The position numbers and the translations under genes were made by a program. DNA of 13,350 bases from Nitrospina sp. GTDB lineage: Bacteria; Nitrospinota; Nitrospinia; Nitrospinales; VA-1. Position 1 is the first letter of the stretch. Every line of letters begins with the position of its first letter. The stretch covers positions 1-13,350 of the forward strand of contig JABJCF010000137.1 in assembly GCA_018665625.1 (NCBI GenBank), given 5' to 3'. The notes beneath the pieces were generated by a model. The model was not told where the DNA came from. It saw nothing but the letters and a program-made list of their open reading frames with translations, and ran no database searches. Below, in pieces: positions 1 through 8,061 of this stretch.

Positions 1-507
1 TTACAATGCCATCGCGGTTGCGACCATTGTTGCCATACCGGAGTGACCTGCACACAAATGGAATGGGATGGAATATTACAAAATGCCGAAGAAAAAGGCA
101 TCGATCTCAACGATTTGATTGAGAAGTCGCAACGCACCATTAAAAAAGTAGAAGAGGTGATCGACGCTGGTAAAAACCTCGACCAGGTGGACTGGCACAG
201 ACTTGTCATCAATCAACCCTGCCCTTTCTTAAACGATGAAGGCGCCTGTCAGGTCTATGAAGACAGGCCGCTCGACTGTCGAATGGTGGTGGCATTCAGA
301 GGTATTTGCGAATCCAAAAAACTGGAACACGCGCAACGTGGAGTTGTCATCGAAGAAGCCGTAGGCTCTACCGTCATCGCCAAACTTCAACACGACGCAT
401 TACCCAAAATCAAACGCCGTAAATTTCGCGGAACACAACCGATCAAACTTCTGCAACACTGGCTCATCCTCTGGCGCGATAAACAAAAAGGCAAATCCAA
501 AAGTTAA
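1..507 (+). CDS. YkgJ-family cysteine-cluster protein (5' end outside window)
   Basis: This reading frame is open to the first base of the window, so the gene is cut at its 5' end and the true start is not visible. The first visible residues hold a Cys cluster (C-x3-C-x2-CC, in LQCHRGCDHCCHTGVTC). A second cluster follows in CPFLNDEGACQVYEDRPLDC. This paired arrangement is typical of the YkgJ (CxxCxxCC) family, which is predicted to chelate zinc or iron and has no settled biochemical role. The C-terminal tail is strongly basic (KIKRRKFRG, DKQKGKSKS). A GTG at 43 could be read as a start, but it would delete the first Cys cluster, so I reject it. The alcohol dehydrogenase gene starts 7 nt after the stop, which suggests co-transcription. 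The family call is secure; the function is unknown. Confidence 0.85.
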   Translation, partial: LQCHRGCDHCCHTGVTCTQMEWDGILQNAEEKGIDLNDLIEKSQRTIKKVEEVIDAGKNLDQVDWHRLVINQPCPFLNDEGACQVYEDRPLDCRMVVAFRGICESKKLEHAQRGVVIEEAVGSTVIAKLQHDALPKIKRRKFRGTQPIKLLQHWLILWRDKQKGKSKS

Positions 508-514
508 TCCTGCT

Positions 515-1531
515 ATGCCACGCATCACACAACTGACAACTCCTGGAAAAATAGAAATTAAAGAAAGAGATTCTCTTTCCGCGAAACCTGGAGAAGCCAT
601 TATCGAAGTGCAACATGCCGGAATATGCGGCACCGACTTCGCGCTGTTCCACGGCGACTATCCCGTTCCCCTACCCCATGTATGTGGGCACGAATTCACC
701 GGGCAAGTAAAAGAAGTGGGTGAAGGAGTGAACAAAAAATGGATCGGCAAAACGGTGACAGCAGAAATTAACAACACCTGCATAGCCTACGGTAAAAAAC
801 CTTTCTGCGCTTCCTGTCAAAAAGGTGTGCCATCGCATTGCCTAACCAGAACCGTAACAGGAATCATAAATCATCAAGGCGCCTTCGCCGATGAAGTGAG
901 AGTCGCAGCAGGAACTTTGCACGAAATTCCTTCCAATGTAGATCCACTCATTGCAACACTCACCGAACCTCTGGCCGCAGCCTTACAAACATTTGAGATG
1001 TCACCGATAGAGAAAAACCAAACGCTGGTGGTGATGGGACCCGGCAGACTCGGCATTCTCATCATCTTCGCGGCATCTTTAAAAGGAATTAAAACCATTG
1101 CCGTATCCAGAAGCGAAGAAAAAAGAAATCGTGCAATGAAATTCGGAGCTCAACGCGCATTCTCTCCCGATAACGCAACCGAGGAAATCAGAAAAACAAC
1201 AGAAGGGTTGGGAGCCGACATGGTCGTCGATACCACTGGCAATCCCGATGGGATTACACAAGCTTTAAAATTGGTACGCCCACGAGGAACCATCGCCTGC
1301 AAAACCACCTGCGGCCTGCCCGCAACGGGTATTGATATGACACAACTGGTGGTCGATGAAATAAGATTGCAAGGTTCTCGGTGCGGTCCTTTTGAACCTG
1401 CCTTGGAAATCATCCGAACCCATCAGGACAAACTGAAATCCCTCATCACCTCGACCCGGCCACTGGAAGAAACACAAGCTGCGCTTGAGTCTGCATCAAA
1501 AGAAAATAAAATCGTTTTGACTATCAATTAG
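515..1531 (+). CDS. Zinc-dependent medium-chain (MDR) alcohol dehydrogenase-like protein
   Basis: This is a complete 338-residue cytosolic oxidoreductase of the zinc MDR family, close to the family's usual length of about 340-350. The catalytic zinc ligands are in place: C38 in GICGTD and H59-E60 in GHEF. A structural-zinc lobe is suggested by C89, C98, C101 and C109, although C89 lies further from C98 than in the usual closely spaced four-Cys pattern. A Rossmann nucleotide-binding motif follows in VVMGPGRLG. The end of the second beta strand reads AVSRSEEKR: Ser-Arg stands where NAD-preferring members have Asp, so I infer NADP(H) preference. The substrate cannot be told; sorbitol/threonine dehydrogenase-like polyol or amino-alcohol oxidation are possibilities. 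The ATG at 515 lies 7 nt after the YkgJ-family stop with no clear Shine-Dalgarno, consistent with translational coupling. Confidence 0.9.
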   Translation: MPRITQLTTPGKIEIKERDSLSAKPGEAIIEVQHAGICGTDFALFHGDYPVPLPHVCGHEFTGQVKEVGEGVNKKWIGKTVTAEINNTCIAYGKKPFCASCQKGVPSHCLTRTVTGIINHQGAFADEVRVAAGTLHEIPSNVDPLIATLTEPLAAALQTFEMSPIEKNQTLVVMGPGRLGILIIFAASLKGIKTIAVSRSEEKRNRAMKFGAQRAFSPDNATEEIRKTTEGLGADMVVDTTGNPDGITQALKLVRPRGTIACKTTCGLPATGIDMTQLVVDEIRLQGSRCGPFEPALEIIRTHQDKLKSLITSTRPLEETQAALESASKENKIVLTIN

Positions 1532-1550
1532 ACTTGCAGACCTATTTGGC

Positions 1551-4500
1551 CTAGGCGCATGCTCCACCTCCGGGGGTTAGGATGCGGATTCGATCACCGG
1601 GTTCGGCCTGGAATTGATTCTTACCCCCCAAGTCTATTTCGGTTCCGTCCTTTTTGATTTGTAAGTTCTTGCCCTTCACTCCAGGTTCGCCGCCGTTTAA
1701 TCCGTAAGGAGCAAAGACTCTTCGCTCGGATAGGATGGTTACGGTTAGAGGTTCAAGAAACTCTACTTCTCTGATGAGTCCGTCACCTCCGTTAAATTTT
1801 CCCTTGCCGCCGGAGTTTTTACGGATAGAAAACTCATGAAGCAGAACCGGATAACGCTTTTCGAGAATTTCGGGATCTGTGATTCGTGTATTGGTCATAT
1901 GGGTGTGCACTCCAGACTGACCGTTCCAAGTGGGACCTGCCCCTGCCCCACCGCCGATGGTTTCATAATAGGCAAACGCATCATTGCCAAACGTAAAATT
2001 GTTCATACAACCTTGCGATGCCGCACAACTTCCCAGAGCTTTGAAAATAACATCTACAATTCGCTGTGAGGTCAGCACATTGCCCGCTACCACTGCCGCA
2101 TCTTCAGTCGGTGAAAGTAAAGAACCTTCTTCAATTAAAATTTCAATTGGGTCAAGACAACCCTGATTTAAGGGAATGTTACTATCAACAAGACAGCGCA
2201 AACAATACAGGATCGCCGAGCGGGTCACTGCTTTGGGCACGTTCAAATTTCCAGGCAATTGTTTCGACGTCCCCGAAAAATCAAAGATGGCATTGCCATC
2301 CTTTTTATTTACATTCAAAACCAAATTTATCTCGCTTCCGTCATCGAGACAGTCTTTAGCCTGCAACTGAATTTCTTTTTTATCGCCACACAGTGACTTA
2401 AGTAACGACCGCACCGAATTACTGGCGTTGGTTTGCAGATGCCTCATATAAGCCTGAACGACTTGCAATGAATGCGTTTCGATCATCTCATTTAGAAGAG
2501 CAATGCCTTTTTGGTTGGCTGCCACTTGCGCTTTCAGGTCAGAAATATTATCTGAGAGCGAACGCGCTCCTGCTTCTTTTAAAATTAGCTTTATTCCTTC
2601 CTCTTGGAATTCTCCGTCTTGTACCAGCTTGAAAGTTTTAATGCACGCACCCTCTTCCTGTAATGTTTTCGAAAAGGGCGGCATGGAACCGGGGGTTATA
2701 CCTCCTACATCTGCATGGTGCCCCCTGTTAGCCACAAAGAAGACAGGCTTGCCGTTATTATCCAGTACCGGTGTCACGACTGTGATGTCTGGCAAATGGC
2801 TGCCGCCGACACCGGGGTGATTGGTCACCCACACTTCATTTCCGTTAACGCCATTTAAATTCACCTGCTTTTTCACTGCATCGCCCATTGCGCCCAGGTG
2901 CACTGGTTGATGGGGAGCATTAGCAACCAGTCCGCCGTCTGGATCAAATATGGCGCAGGAAAAATCGAGTCGCTCTTTGATATTTGTGGATACGGCGGTT
3001 CTTTGTAAAACACGCCCCATCTGTTCTGCGATTGACATAAATCGTGAGCCGAAAAGGGAAAGTTGCACCGGGTCCAATTCCACTCCAACACTTTTTTCTT
3101 TAAGCTGTCCTACTTCGATTAAAATATCTCCAAATTCATTTACGGTTGCCTCGCAGTCGGGTTCGATTAGAATCGTTGAGGTTCCTTGCAAAATTATGGC
3201 CGGCCCTTCAAGGGAATGTCCCGCTCGCAAGGATTCCATTTTATAGACAGGGGTTTCCAGCCAGCCCTCAGCGAAATAGCACTGATCTATTGACTCTGGT
3301 CTGGCCGGCTCGTCACTTTTACATAATTTTGCTTTGAAGGATTCCGGGGATTTTCCTTCTGCACGAACGCGAATATCTTGTACTTTAATTTTTTTTCCTG
3401 GTGGATAGAATCCAAACTCCCGCCGATGAATGCTCTTGAATTCTTTTACAATGTTTTCTCCGAGAATCTGGCGAACCATCAGTGTCGTATCGGAACCCTC
3501 AAGCCTCATATTCAAAAACCTATAGACGCAAACTTCCAACTCCCCCTTTTTCTTTAGCTCGTCACAAGCAGATTCAGCCAACTCATCGAGTTTGCAATTC
3601 AGGCTGTCTGGAACCCCATCGTCTATTTCAGCAGAAACAGACTCTTGTCTTTCTACCGTGATATTTGCCAATCCCATTCCATAGGCTGAAAGGATTCCTG
3701 CAAACCGATGTACAAACACTTTGTCTATTCCAAGGGAACGTGCGATGGCGCAGGCGTGTTGGCCACCGGCACCGCCGAAACAAGCCAACACATGTTCACG
3801 AATATCGAAGCCTTTGGCTGTAGAGATTTCGTGGATGGGACGGACCATATTTTCATTGGCGACTTCTATAAAGCCAAAAGCGATTTCTTCAAGAGATTTT
3901 TTCTGCCCCGTTGCTGTGAAAAGATTTTCGGCAACTTCTACAAAAGCCTTTTCGGTTTTCTCTTTATCGGGAGATTGATTTCCATTTTCGCCCAGAACTT
4001 TTGGGAAATTTGGCAATCTCCCTAAAATCAGGTTGGCATCTGTGAGAGAAAGGGGGCCATTGTTTCGATAGCAAACGGGGCCAGGATAAGCCCCGGAAGA
4101 CTCGGGTCCCACACGAAATATCCCATTTTCAAAAAACAGTCTGGACCCGCCCCCGGAAGCAACGGTAACGATATTCAATTGCGGTACCTGAACCGGCACT
4201 CCGGCTATTTCGTTTTCATAACTCCATTCATATTCCCCACCATACCGGGAAACATCCGTGGATGTTCCTCCCATGTCAAACCCAACCACTGGGCGATTGC
4301 CACATTCAGCATAGACAGATTGTGCATAGCCCACCACACCTCCAGCGGGACCTGAAAGCAACGAACGACAACCTGACACATTCGTGGCTTCGACCATGCC
4401 GCCATCAGACTGCATGACAAACAAGGACTGGAAACCTTTATTGAAACTTTTCAGATAATTTTGTATGGGTAAATTTAAATACGCATCCAGACAAGTGGTT

Positions 4501-5156
4501 TGGCCACGATCAACAAGTTTGATTTGAGGAAGGACTTCGCTGGAAATGGAAATATTTTTGAATCCACATTCTAAAGCAATATCTCTAACAATATTTTCAT
4601 GATCAGGAAAGATGTAAGCATGCATGAATGCAATGGCCAGGCTTTCAACTCCCTTTTGAGAAAGATCGATAAGTTGCTGCTTTATCTTTTCAAAATTTGG
4701 AGTGCGCAATACCTCTATATCATGTGAAGAAAGAATGCGAACTCTTTCATCTATTTCAAGAACCGTTTCATAAAGAGGAGAAGGCTTTTCTATTTTCAGT
4801 TTAAAAATATCAGGTCGATTTTGTTTTCCAATTTGAAGTAAATCACCAAAACCTTTGGTAATAAGGAGGGCGGTCCGAGATCCTTTACGCTCAAGAAAAG
4901 CGTTGGTAGCCAGAGTGGTACCCATCCGAACCCATTCGATAATTCCCGAAGGAATCATTTGAGACGAAAGAGGTTTCCCTGTAACTTCCTGAATTATTCG
5001 ACGCATCCCCTCTAGCGGAGCATCAGGGTATTGGTGTGGGTTTTCTGATAGGAGTTTTAAGATTCTGAATCCGGGTTTCCCGGGAACTTCAGCATAAATG
5101 TCAGTGAATGTACCGCCACGGTCTATGGAGAACCGGAATGAGTTTTGCAAAGCCAT
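1551..5156 (-). CDS. 5-oxoprolinase (ATP-hydrolysing), single-chain HyuA-HyuB type
   Basis: This 1201-residue protein should open 5-oxo-L-proline to L-glutamate with ATP hydrolysis, recycling pyroglutamate from glutathione turnover or damaged protein N-termini in the cytoplasm. The N-terminus (FSIDRGGTFTDIYAEVPG, then KLLSENP and a DAP-EG-RRI segment) matches true 5-oxoprolinases of the eukaryotic OPLAH type better than two-subunit hydantoinases. A second glycine-rich nucleotide-binding motif, FDMGGTSTD, lies near residue 293. The HyuB-like half starts near residue 690 (VELDPVQLSLFGSRF) and contains NHPGVGGSHLPDITV. Length is close to the family's usual 1200-1290, with no frameshift. The ATG at 5156 lacks a strong Shine-Dalgarno. 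It lies 52 nt after the hydrolase gene on the same strand, so the two are probably co-transcribed. An N-methylhydantoinase or acetophenone carboxylase-like role is less likely because those are normally split subunits. Confidence 0.93.
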   Translation of the reverse strand: MALQNSFRFSIDRGGTFTDIYAEVPGKPGFRILKLLSENPHQYPDAPLEGMRRIIQEVTGKPLSSQMIPSGIIEWVRMGTTLATNAFLERKGSRTALLITKGFGDLLQIGKQNRPDIFKLKIEKPSPLYETVLEIDERVRILSSHDIEVLRTPNFEKIKQQLIDLSQKGVESLAIAFMHAYIFPDHENIVRDIALECGFKNISISSEVLPQIKLVDRGQTTCLDAYLNLPIQNYLKSFNKGFQSLFVMQSDGGMVEATNVSGCRSLLSGPAGGVVGYAQSVYAECGNRPVVGFDMGGTSTDVSRYGGEYEWSYENEIAGVPVQVPQLNIVTVASGGGSRLFFENGIFRVGPESSGAYPGPVCYRNNGPLSLTDANLILGRLPNFPKVLGENGNQSPDKEKTEKAFVEVAENLFTATGQKKSLEEIAFGFIEVANENMVRPIHEISTAKGFDIREHVLACFGGAGGQHACAIARSLGIDKVFVHRFAGILSAYGMGLANITVERQESVSAEIDDGVPDSLNCKLDELAESACDELKKKGELEVCVYRFLNMRLEGSDTTLMVRQILGENIVKEFKSIHRREFGFYPPGKKIKVQDIRVRAEGKSPESFKAKLCKSDEPARPESIDQCYFAEGWLETPVYKMESLRAGHSLEGPAIILQGTSTILIEPDCEATVNEFGDILIEVGQLKEKSVGVELDPVQLSLFGSRFMSIAEQMGRVLQRTAVSTNIKERLDFSCAIFDPDGGLVANAPHQPVHLGAMGDAVKKQVNLNGVNGNEVWVTNHPGVGGSHLPDITVVTPVLDNNGKPVFFVANRGHHADVGGITPGSMPPFSKTLQEEGACIKTFKLVQDGEFQEEGIKLILKEAGARSLSDNISDLKAQVAANQKGIALLNEMIETHSLQVVQAYMRHLQTNASNSVRSLLKSLCGDKKEIQLQAKDCLDDGSEINLVLNVNKKDGNAIFDFSGTSKQLPGNLNVPKAVTRSAILYCLRCLVDSNIPLNQGCLDPIEILIEEGSLLSPTEDAAVVAGNVLTSQRIVDVIFKALGSCAASQGCMNNFTFGNDAFAYYETIGGGAGAGPTWNGQSGVHTHMTNTRITDPEILEKRYPVLLHEFSIRKNSGGKGKFNGGDGLIREVEFLEPLTVTILSERRVFAPYGLNGGEPGVKGKNLQIKKDGTEIDLGGKNQFQAEPGDRIRILTPGGGACA

Positions 5157-5190
5157 TCTACAGTTTTACAAATATTATTTTGACAACTGC

Positions 5191-5209
5191 ATCCAGCGTC
5201 ACGCTAGAT
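5191..5209 (-). promoter_or_regulatory. Intercistronic hairpin between MBL hydrolase and 5-oxoprolinase
   Basis: Read on the minus strand, ATCTAGCG-TGA-CGCTGGAT can fold into an 8-bp stem (one G-U pair) with a 3-nt loop, starting at the stop codon of the upstream hydrolase gene. No T-run follows, so it is not a classic intrinsic terminator. It could be an RNA-processing or 3'-end-stabilising stem that sets unequal expression of the two genes, but this is inference. Confidence 0.4.
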
Positions 5210-6183
5210 TATTCCTGAAGCAGGTCTATAGAAAGGCCTTCGTAGGACAGAAGCATTTTAAGATCTTGTTTCGGTGCTACCAGCTTAAGATATTTTTCAG
5301 TCTGCTTGAAAATGTCGACTAATTTAAAATCGCTATAGGTGGGTTCGTGATGAAAGAACGCGATCTGTTTGACATTTGCTTCCACAGCTAAATCAACGCC
5401 GATAAATGTTGAGCTATGCCCCCAATCTTCTTTTTCAAGACCCTCGCTAAAGGTGTACATGGAATCGAAAATTAATAGGTCCGCATCTTTAAAAAACTCA
5501 ACAGCAGGTTTTAAATCACCGGAACCCAGTTTTTTAGATTCCGCATCTGTTGCATAGACAACCGATTTTCCTCCGCAGCTAACCCTGTATGCATAGCATT
5601 GCCCCGGATGATACATAGATTTCCATGTCACTGTGGTATCTCCGATCTTTTGCTCTGTCTTTTTCTCCAGAACTTCAAAACCTATATCTGATGCGTAGAT
5701 ACTGAATGGAATTGGAAAGTATTCGGATTTCTGCTGACCTTCAAGTCGTTCCCTGATATCCGGTAGCGGACTATTAATGGTGAATTGGTTGCCCTTAATA
5801 TAGAAGGGAACAAAGAAAGGGATACCCAGAATATGGTCCCAATGGGTATGAGAGAAAAATAAGTGTGCATTTCCCTGACCTCGACCAAATTCGCGACCCA
5901 TTAAGCTCTGGCCCAGCATCCTGATTCCTGATCCCGCATCAAAAATCAAGAGTTCACCGTTCACTTCCACGGATACGCAAGAAGAATTTCCTCCAAAGGT
6001 TCCCCTGATTTCATTGGGGAGGCTTTTGACAAAATCCTTTATGGAGGATTCATCGGCTAGGTCCTCGGGTTGGGCTTTCTGGCAGGCCCGTAAAAGCTTT
6101 TCTTCCACCTCTTCGGGTGTAAGAGGACTGGGGATTGACCCCCGAACGCCATGAAAATTAACTTTAAAAGAGTTATCGGTCAT
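5209..6183 (-). CDS. Metallo-beta-lactamase-fold hydrolase (phosphodiesterase-like)
   Basis: This is a complete 324-residue metal-dependent hydrolase. The two-metal site is intact: H112-T-H114-W-D116-H117, then H192 (YHPG), D213 (YATDAE), H256 (WGHSS) and an HHEP motif at about 278-281. The N-terminus has the GVRGSIPSP and GGNSSCV signatures of the PhnP / class II cyclic-nucleotide phosphodiesterase-like branch, which points to a phosphodiester substrate. Between these signatures (residues about 21-63) lies an acidic, probably helical insert that short members lack. There is no signal peptide, so it is cytosolic. It is the first gene of a likely two-gene unit with 5-oxoprolinase, although the two have no obvious shared chemistry. 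The substrate is not identifiable; the fold and metal site are secure. Confidence 0.88.
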   Translation of the reverse strand: MTDNSFKVNFHGVRGSIPSPLTPEEVEEKLLRACQKAQPEDLADESSIKDFVKSLPNEIRGTFGGNSSCVSVEVNGELLIFDAGSGIRMLGQSLMGREFGRGQGNAHLFFSHTHWDHILGIPFFVPFYIKGNQFTINSPLPDIRERLEGQQKSEYFPIPFSIYASDIGFEVLEKKTEQKIGDTTVTWKSMYHPGQCYAYRVSCGGKSVVYATDAESKKLGSGDLKPAVEFFKDADLLIFDSMYTFSEGLEKEDWGHSSTFIGVDLAVEANVKQIAFFHHEPTYSDFKLVDIFKQTEKYLKLVAPKQDLKMLLSYEGLSIDLLQE

Positions 6184-6250
6184 AAAATAAAGAAAGAAGA
6201 CACGCTTCTTATAATCAAATAGTTGAGTGATTTATTGAGCTAAACGGATA

Positions 6251-6278
6251 ATTATAGCATTATTTTCTGATTTGTAAA
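6251..6278 (-). promoter_or_regulatory. Extended -10 sigma-70-type promoter for the MBL hydrolase/5-oxoprolinase unit
   Basis: On the minus strand, TTTACA (6278-6273) is followed by a 16-nt spacer ending in TGC and then a perfect TATAAT (6256-6251). This forms an extended -10 element. Transcription should start near 6244, giving a leader of about 60 nt. It is the best-looking promoter in the window. It was identified by eye only. Confidence 0.6.
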
Positions 6279-6296
6279 ATTCTCATTCTCAAATAG

Positions 6297-7151
6297 CTAA
6301 CTTCTGAGGATCATATCTGCAGCTTCAACCCCTTCTTTGGTTTTCTCTACAATTAATTCCAATTCATCATTACTTAGCTTTAATCTCGGGAAAATATTCT
6401 CGTCCAGAGGATGGTAATGCATTGGAAGTCCATTATGCATATCATTATTATTGGCAATTTGATTAGCCCAATTCACTAAACGAGGAATTTTGGGTATGAT
6501 TTTCTTTGTTGGAGGCGGATTATGATGCCTTCTTACAGACTTCACCACAATCTCTGAGACCGGCCACCATTTCCCGATAAATTCTGCACCGAGCTCGGAA
6601 TGTGAAATGCCAAATTTTTCGATTTCCAATTCACTCAAAGGCCTTTCATCTTCCACCATATTCTTAATAAACTCCGCATATTCTTCAGGAATTAAATAAT
6701 CGAAAACAAGGACTCCCACATCGTGCATCAGGCCAGCCAGATAACTCGCATCCAGATCTTCTTTGGAAGAACCCTGATGGATAGCTAAGGATCTTGATAA
6801 ATAGGCCACCCCCAGAGAATGTTTCCAAAATTGGATATGGTCAAAAGATTTGGACTTTTTAAAAGCTTTGGGAAGTTCCAAGGTATAAGCCAGGTCCAGC
6901 ACCATCTTCATGCCCAATCGCATAATGGCCTCGTTCAGATCATGGACTTCATCTCTTCCTCCGCCAAACAACACACTGTTAGAAAGTTTTATAAGCCTTC
7001 CAGATAAAACCGGCTCGGTCTGAATTAGCCCGGAGATTTCTTCAATATCGCTACTGGGGTCATTCACCCTATTTTCAAGATTTAGAAGCACATCAGATAA
7101 AGGAGGCAAATCCCCCTTTGTTTCTAATAAATTTAAAAGGTTTTCTTTCAT
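6297..7151 (-). CDS. HDOD-domain signalling protein
   Basis: This 284-residue protein is essentially one HDOD domain. The N-terminal part has the characteristic LPPLSDVLLNL start, the DPSSDIEEISGLI segment and KLSNSVLFGG. The HD-like part has H111 (WKHS), H143-D144 (LMHDVG), H184 (SHSELG) and H209-H210. The closing Asp of HD metal sites is replaced by N230 (NWANQIA), so catalytic phosphohydrolase activity is doubtful. HDOD proteins usually act as cytosolic signalling or scaffold modules in nucleotide second-messenger, motility or stress circuits, and no partner domain is fused here. It has its own probable promoter and is divergent from greA. It resembles the second HDOD protein at 12315-13154 in size and layout but differs much in sequence, so a recent duplication is unlikely. 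The specific role is unknown. Confidence 0.88.
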   Translation of the reverse strand: MKENLLNLLETKGDLPPLSDVLLNLENRVNDPSSDIEEISGLIQTEPVLSGRLIKLSNSVLFGGGRDEVHDLNEAIMRLGMKMVLDLAYTLELPKAFKKSKSFDHIQFWKHSLGVAYLSRSLAIHQGSSKEDLDASYLAGLMHDVGVLVFDYLIPEEYAEFIKNMVEDERPLSELEIEKFGISHSELGAEFIGKWWPVSEIVVKSVRRHHNPPPTKKIIPKIPRLVNWANQIANNNDMHNGLPMHYHPLDENIFPRLKLSNDELELIVEKTKEGVEAADMILRS

Positions 7152-7230
7152 TCAGAACGCCACGACAAAAAACCAACGGTGCAATCCATTGTTTTCTAGT
7201 TTACAAAGAGCATAATTAGACTAATTTGAC

Positions 7231-7260
7231 ATTTTATCCACTTATTTCCTTAAAGGTCAA
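7231..7260 (-). promoter_or_regulatory. Probable sigma-70-type promoter for the HDOD gene
   Basis: On the minus strand, TTGACC (7260-7255) is separated by 18 nt from TAAAAT (7236-7231). Each hexamer matches consensus in five of six positions. The start site would be near 7225, about 75 nt before the HDOD start codon. Confidence 0.45.
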
Positions 7261-7329
7261 GCATTTAAACCCAAACTATGGCAGACTTAAATTGGCTACC
7301 GTCTTAAAATTCAAGGCTGGAAATTTTTG

Positions 7330-7359
7330 TTGACCGCAAAGCGACTGACCCCCTACAAT
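7330..7359 (+). promoter_or_regulatory. Probable sigma-70-type promoter for the greA-trmB-lpxC-fusion unit
   Basis: TTGACC (7330-7335), an 18-nt spacer and TACAAT (7354-7359) form a good sigma-70-type promoter, each hexamer matching consensus in five of six positions. Transcription would start near 7366 and leave a leader of about 200 nt before greA. No promoter is evident between greA, trmB and the fusion gene, so this one probably serves all three. Confidence 0.5.
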
Positions 7360-7491
7360 AAGTAACTTTTTTCATTTAAAAGAAAGCATTTAAATGATTT
7401 AGGAAATCTCAAAAGTTTGGCTTACCAGATCATCAAATTTTTCCTAGCACCCTTTTATTTCATGCCTTAGCAACTTTTAAAAATCATGGAT

Positions 7492-7509
7492 GAGCAAATG
7501 ATCTTGCTC
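7492..7509 (+). promoter_or_regulatory. Hairpin in the greA leader
   Basis: GAGCAA and TTGCTC form a 6-bp perfect stem around the 6-nt loop ATGATC, about 55 nt before the greA start codon. A run of A, not T, follows it on the plus strand, so it is not a rho-independent terminator for plus-strand transcripts. It may be a leader structure. Confidence 0.3.
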
Positions 7510-7564
7510 GAAAAAATCCAACGCTAAGTTAAAAAAAACAATTTATTTTGGAGTTGAATTCGCT

Positions 7565-8044
7565 ATGGCGCGACTTCCTATATTAGATAAACTGGATCAG
7601 GAATTAAAAGATTCTCATAAAGAATTGCAAGTGGATATACCCAAAGCAATAAAAACTGCACGCGAACATGGCGACTTGAGTGAAAATGCAGAATTTAAAG
7701 CCGCCAAAGAAAGGCAAATGTTTTTAGAGTCCAGGGTATCTCTTCTGCAAAAAAGAATCAGCGATATAACATCAATTAACATAGATAAGATTCCAAATGA
7801 TCGCTCCGGTTTGGGAAGCACCCTTTATCTTCGTGACCTCAACACCGGCGAAGAAACCCAGTATCATCTTGTTTTCCCAGAAGAGGTCAACCCGGATGAA
7901 AGAAAGCTATCAGCGGCATCGCCCGTGGGTCGTGCTCTGGTAGGCAAACAGGAAGGGGATGAACTAATCGTTCCACTTCCCGACAATAAACTGGAATTTG
8001 AAGTACTAAAAGTGATAACCATTCATGACGACCCTGAAAAATAG
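7565..8044 (+). CDS. greA: Transcription elongation factor GreA
   Basis: GreA binds the RNA polymerase secondary channel and stimulates cleavage of backtracked transcripts, rescuing stalled complexes. This 159-residue protein has the usual two-part layout and length (158 in E. coli). The N-terminal coiled coil carries the hallmark AREHGDLSENAEFKAAKERQ, with the acidic tip residues D37 and E40 matching E. coli D41 and E44. The C-terminal FKBP-like domain carries SPVGRALVGKQEGDELIVPLP. The ATG at 7565 follows a GGAG at 7550-7553 with an 11-nt spacing, slightly long. trmB starts 17 nt after the stop. GreB is less likely given length and sequence, though the two are paralogous. Confidence 0.96.
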   Translation: MARLPILDKLDQELKDSHKELQVDIPKAIKTAREHGDLSENAEFKAAKERQMFLESRVSLLQKRISDITSINIDKIPNDRSGLGSTLYLRDLNTGEETQYHLVFPEEVNPDERKLSAASPVGRALVGKQEGDELIVPLPDNKLEFEVLKVITIHDDPEK

Positions 8045-8061
8045 GATTCAGCAATAGGCTA

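Larger units (their letters stand above)
7152..7564. other. 413-nt divergent intergenic region between HDOD gene and greA
   Basis: This AT-rich stretch holds no gene I can support. It contains a minus-strand promoter candidate for the HDOD gene (7231-7260), a plus-strand promoter candidate for greA (7330-7359), a 10-bp palindrome CATTTAAATG (7387-7396), a hairpin (7492-7509) inside a 13-codon ATG reading frame (7486-7527), and the greA ribosome binding site GGAG (7550-7553). The greA leader would be about 200 nt, which is long for a housekeeping gene. Confidence 0.55.

Noticed and set aside
43..507. GTG at 43 as the start of the YkgJ-family gene
   Set aside because: The frame is open to base 1 and the first Cys cluster lies upstream of 43, so the gene is truncated by the window edge.
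1549..1556. GCCTAGGC palindrome at the convergent gene ends
   Set aside because: An 8-bp palindrome without a loop or T-run is expected by chance and overlaps the oxoprolinase stop codon.
3155..3175. GGGTTCGATT resembling a tRNA T-loop
   Set aside because: It lies inside the 5-oxoprolinase coding frame with no cloverleaf around it.
4205..4420. Antisense and alternate-frame ORFs within 5-oxoprolinase and other genes
   Set aside because: They overlap well-supported coding frames and encode no recognisable domain.
7492..7509. Rho-independent terminator in the greA leader
   Set aside because: The stem is only 6 bp and is followed on the plus strand by a run of A, not T.
7486..7527. 13-codon ORF as a gene
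   Set aside because: There is no ribosome binding site and it is too short to judge; kept only as a possible leader-peptide remark.
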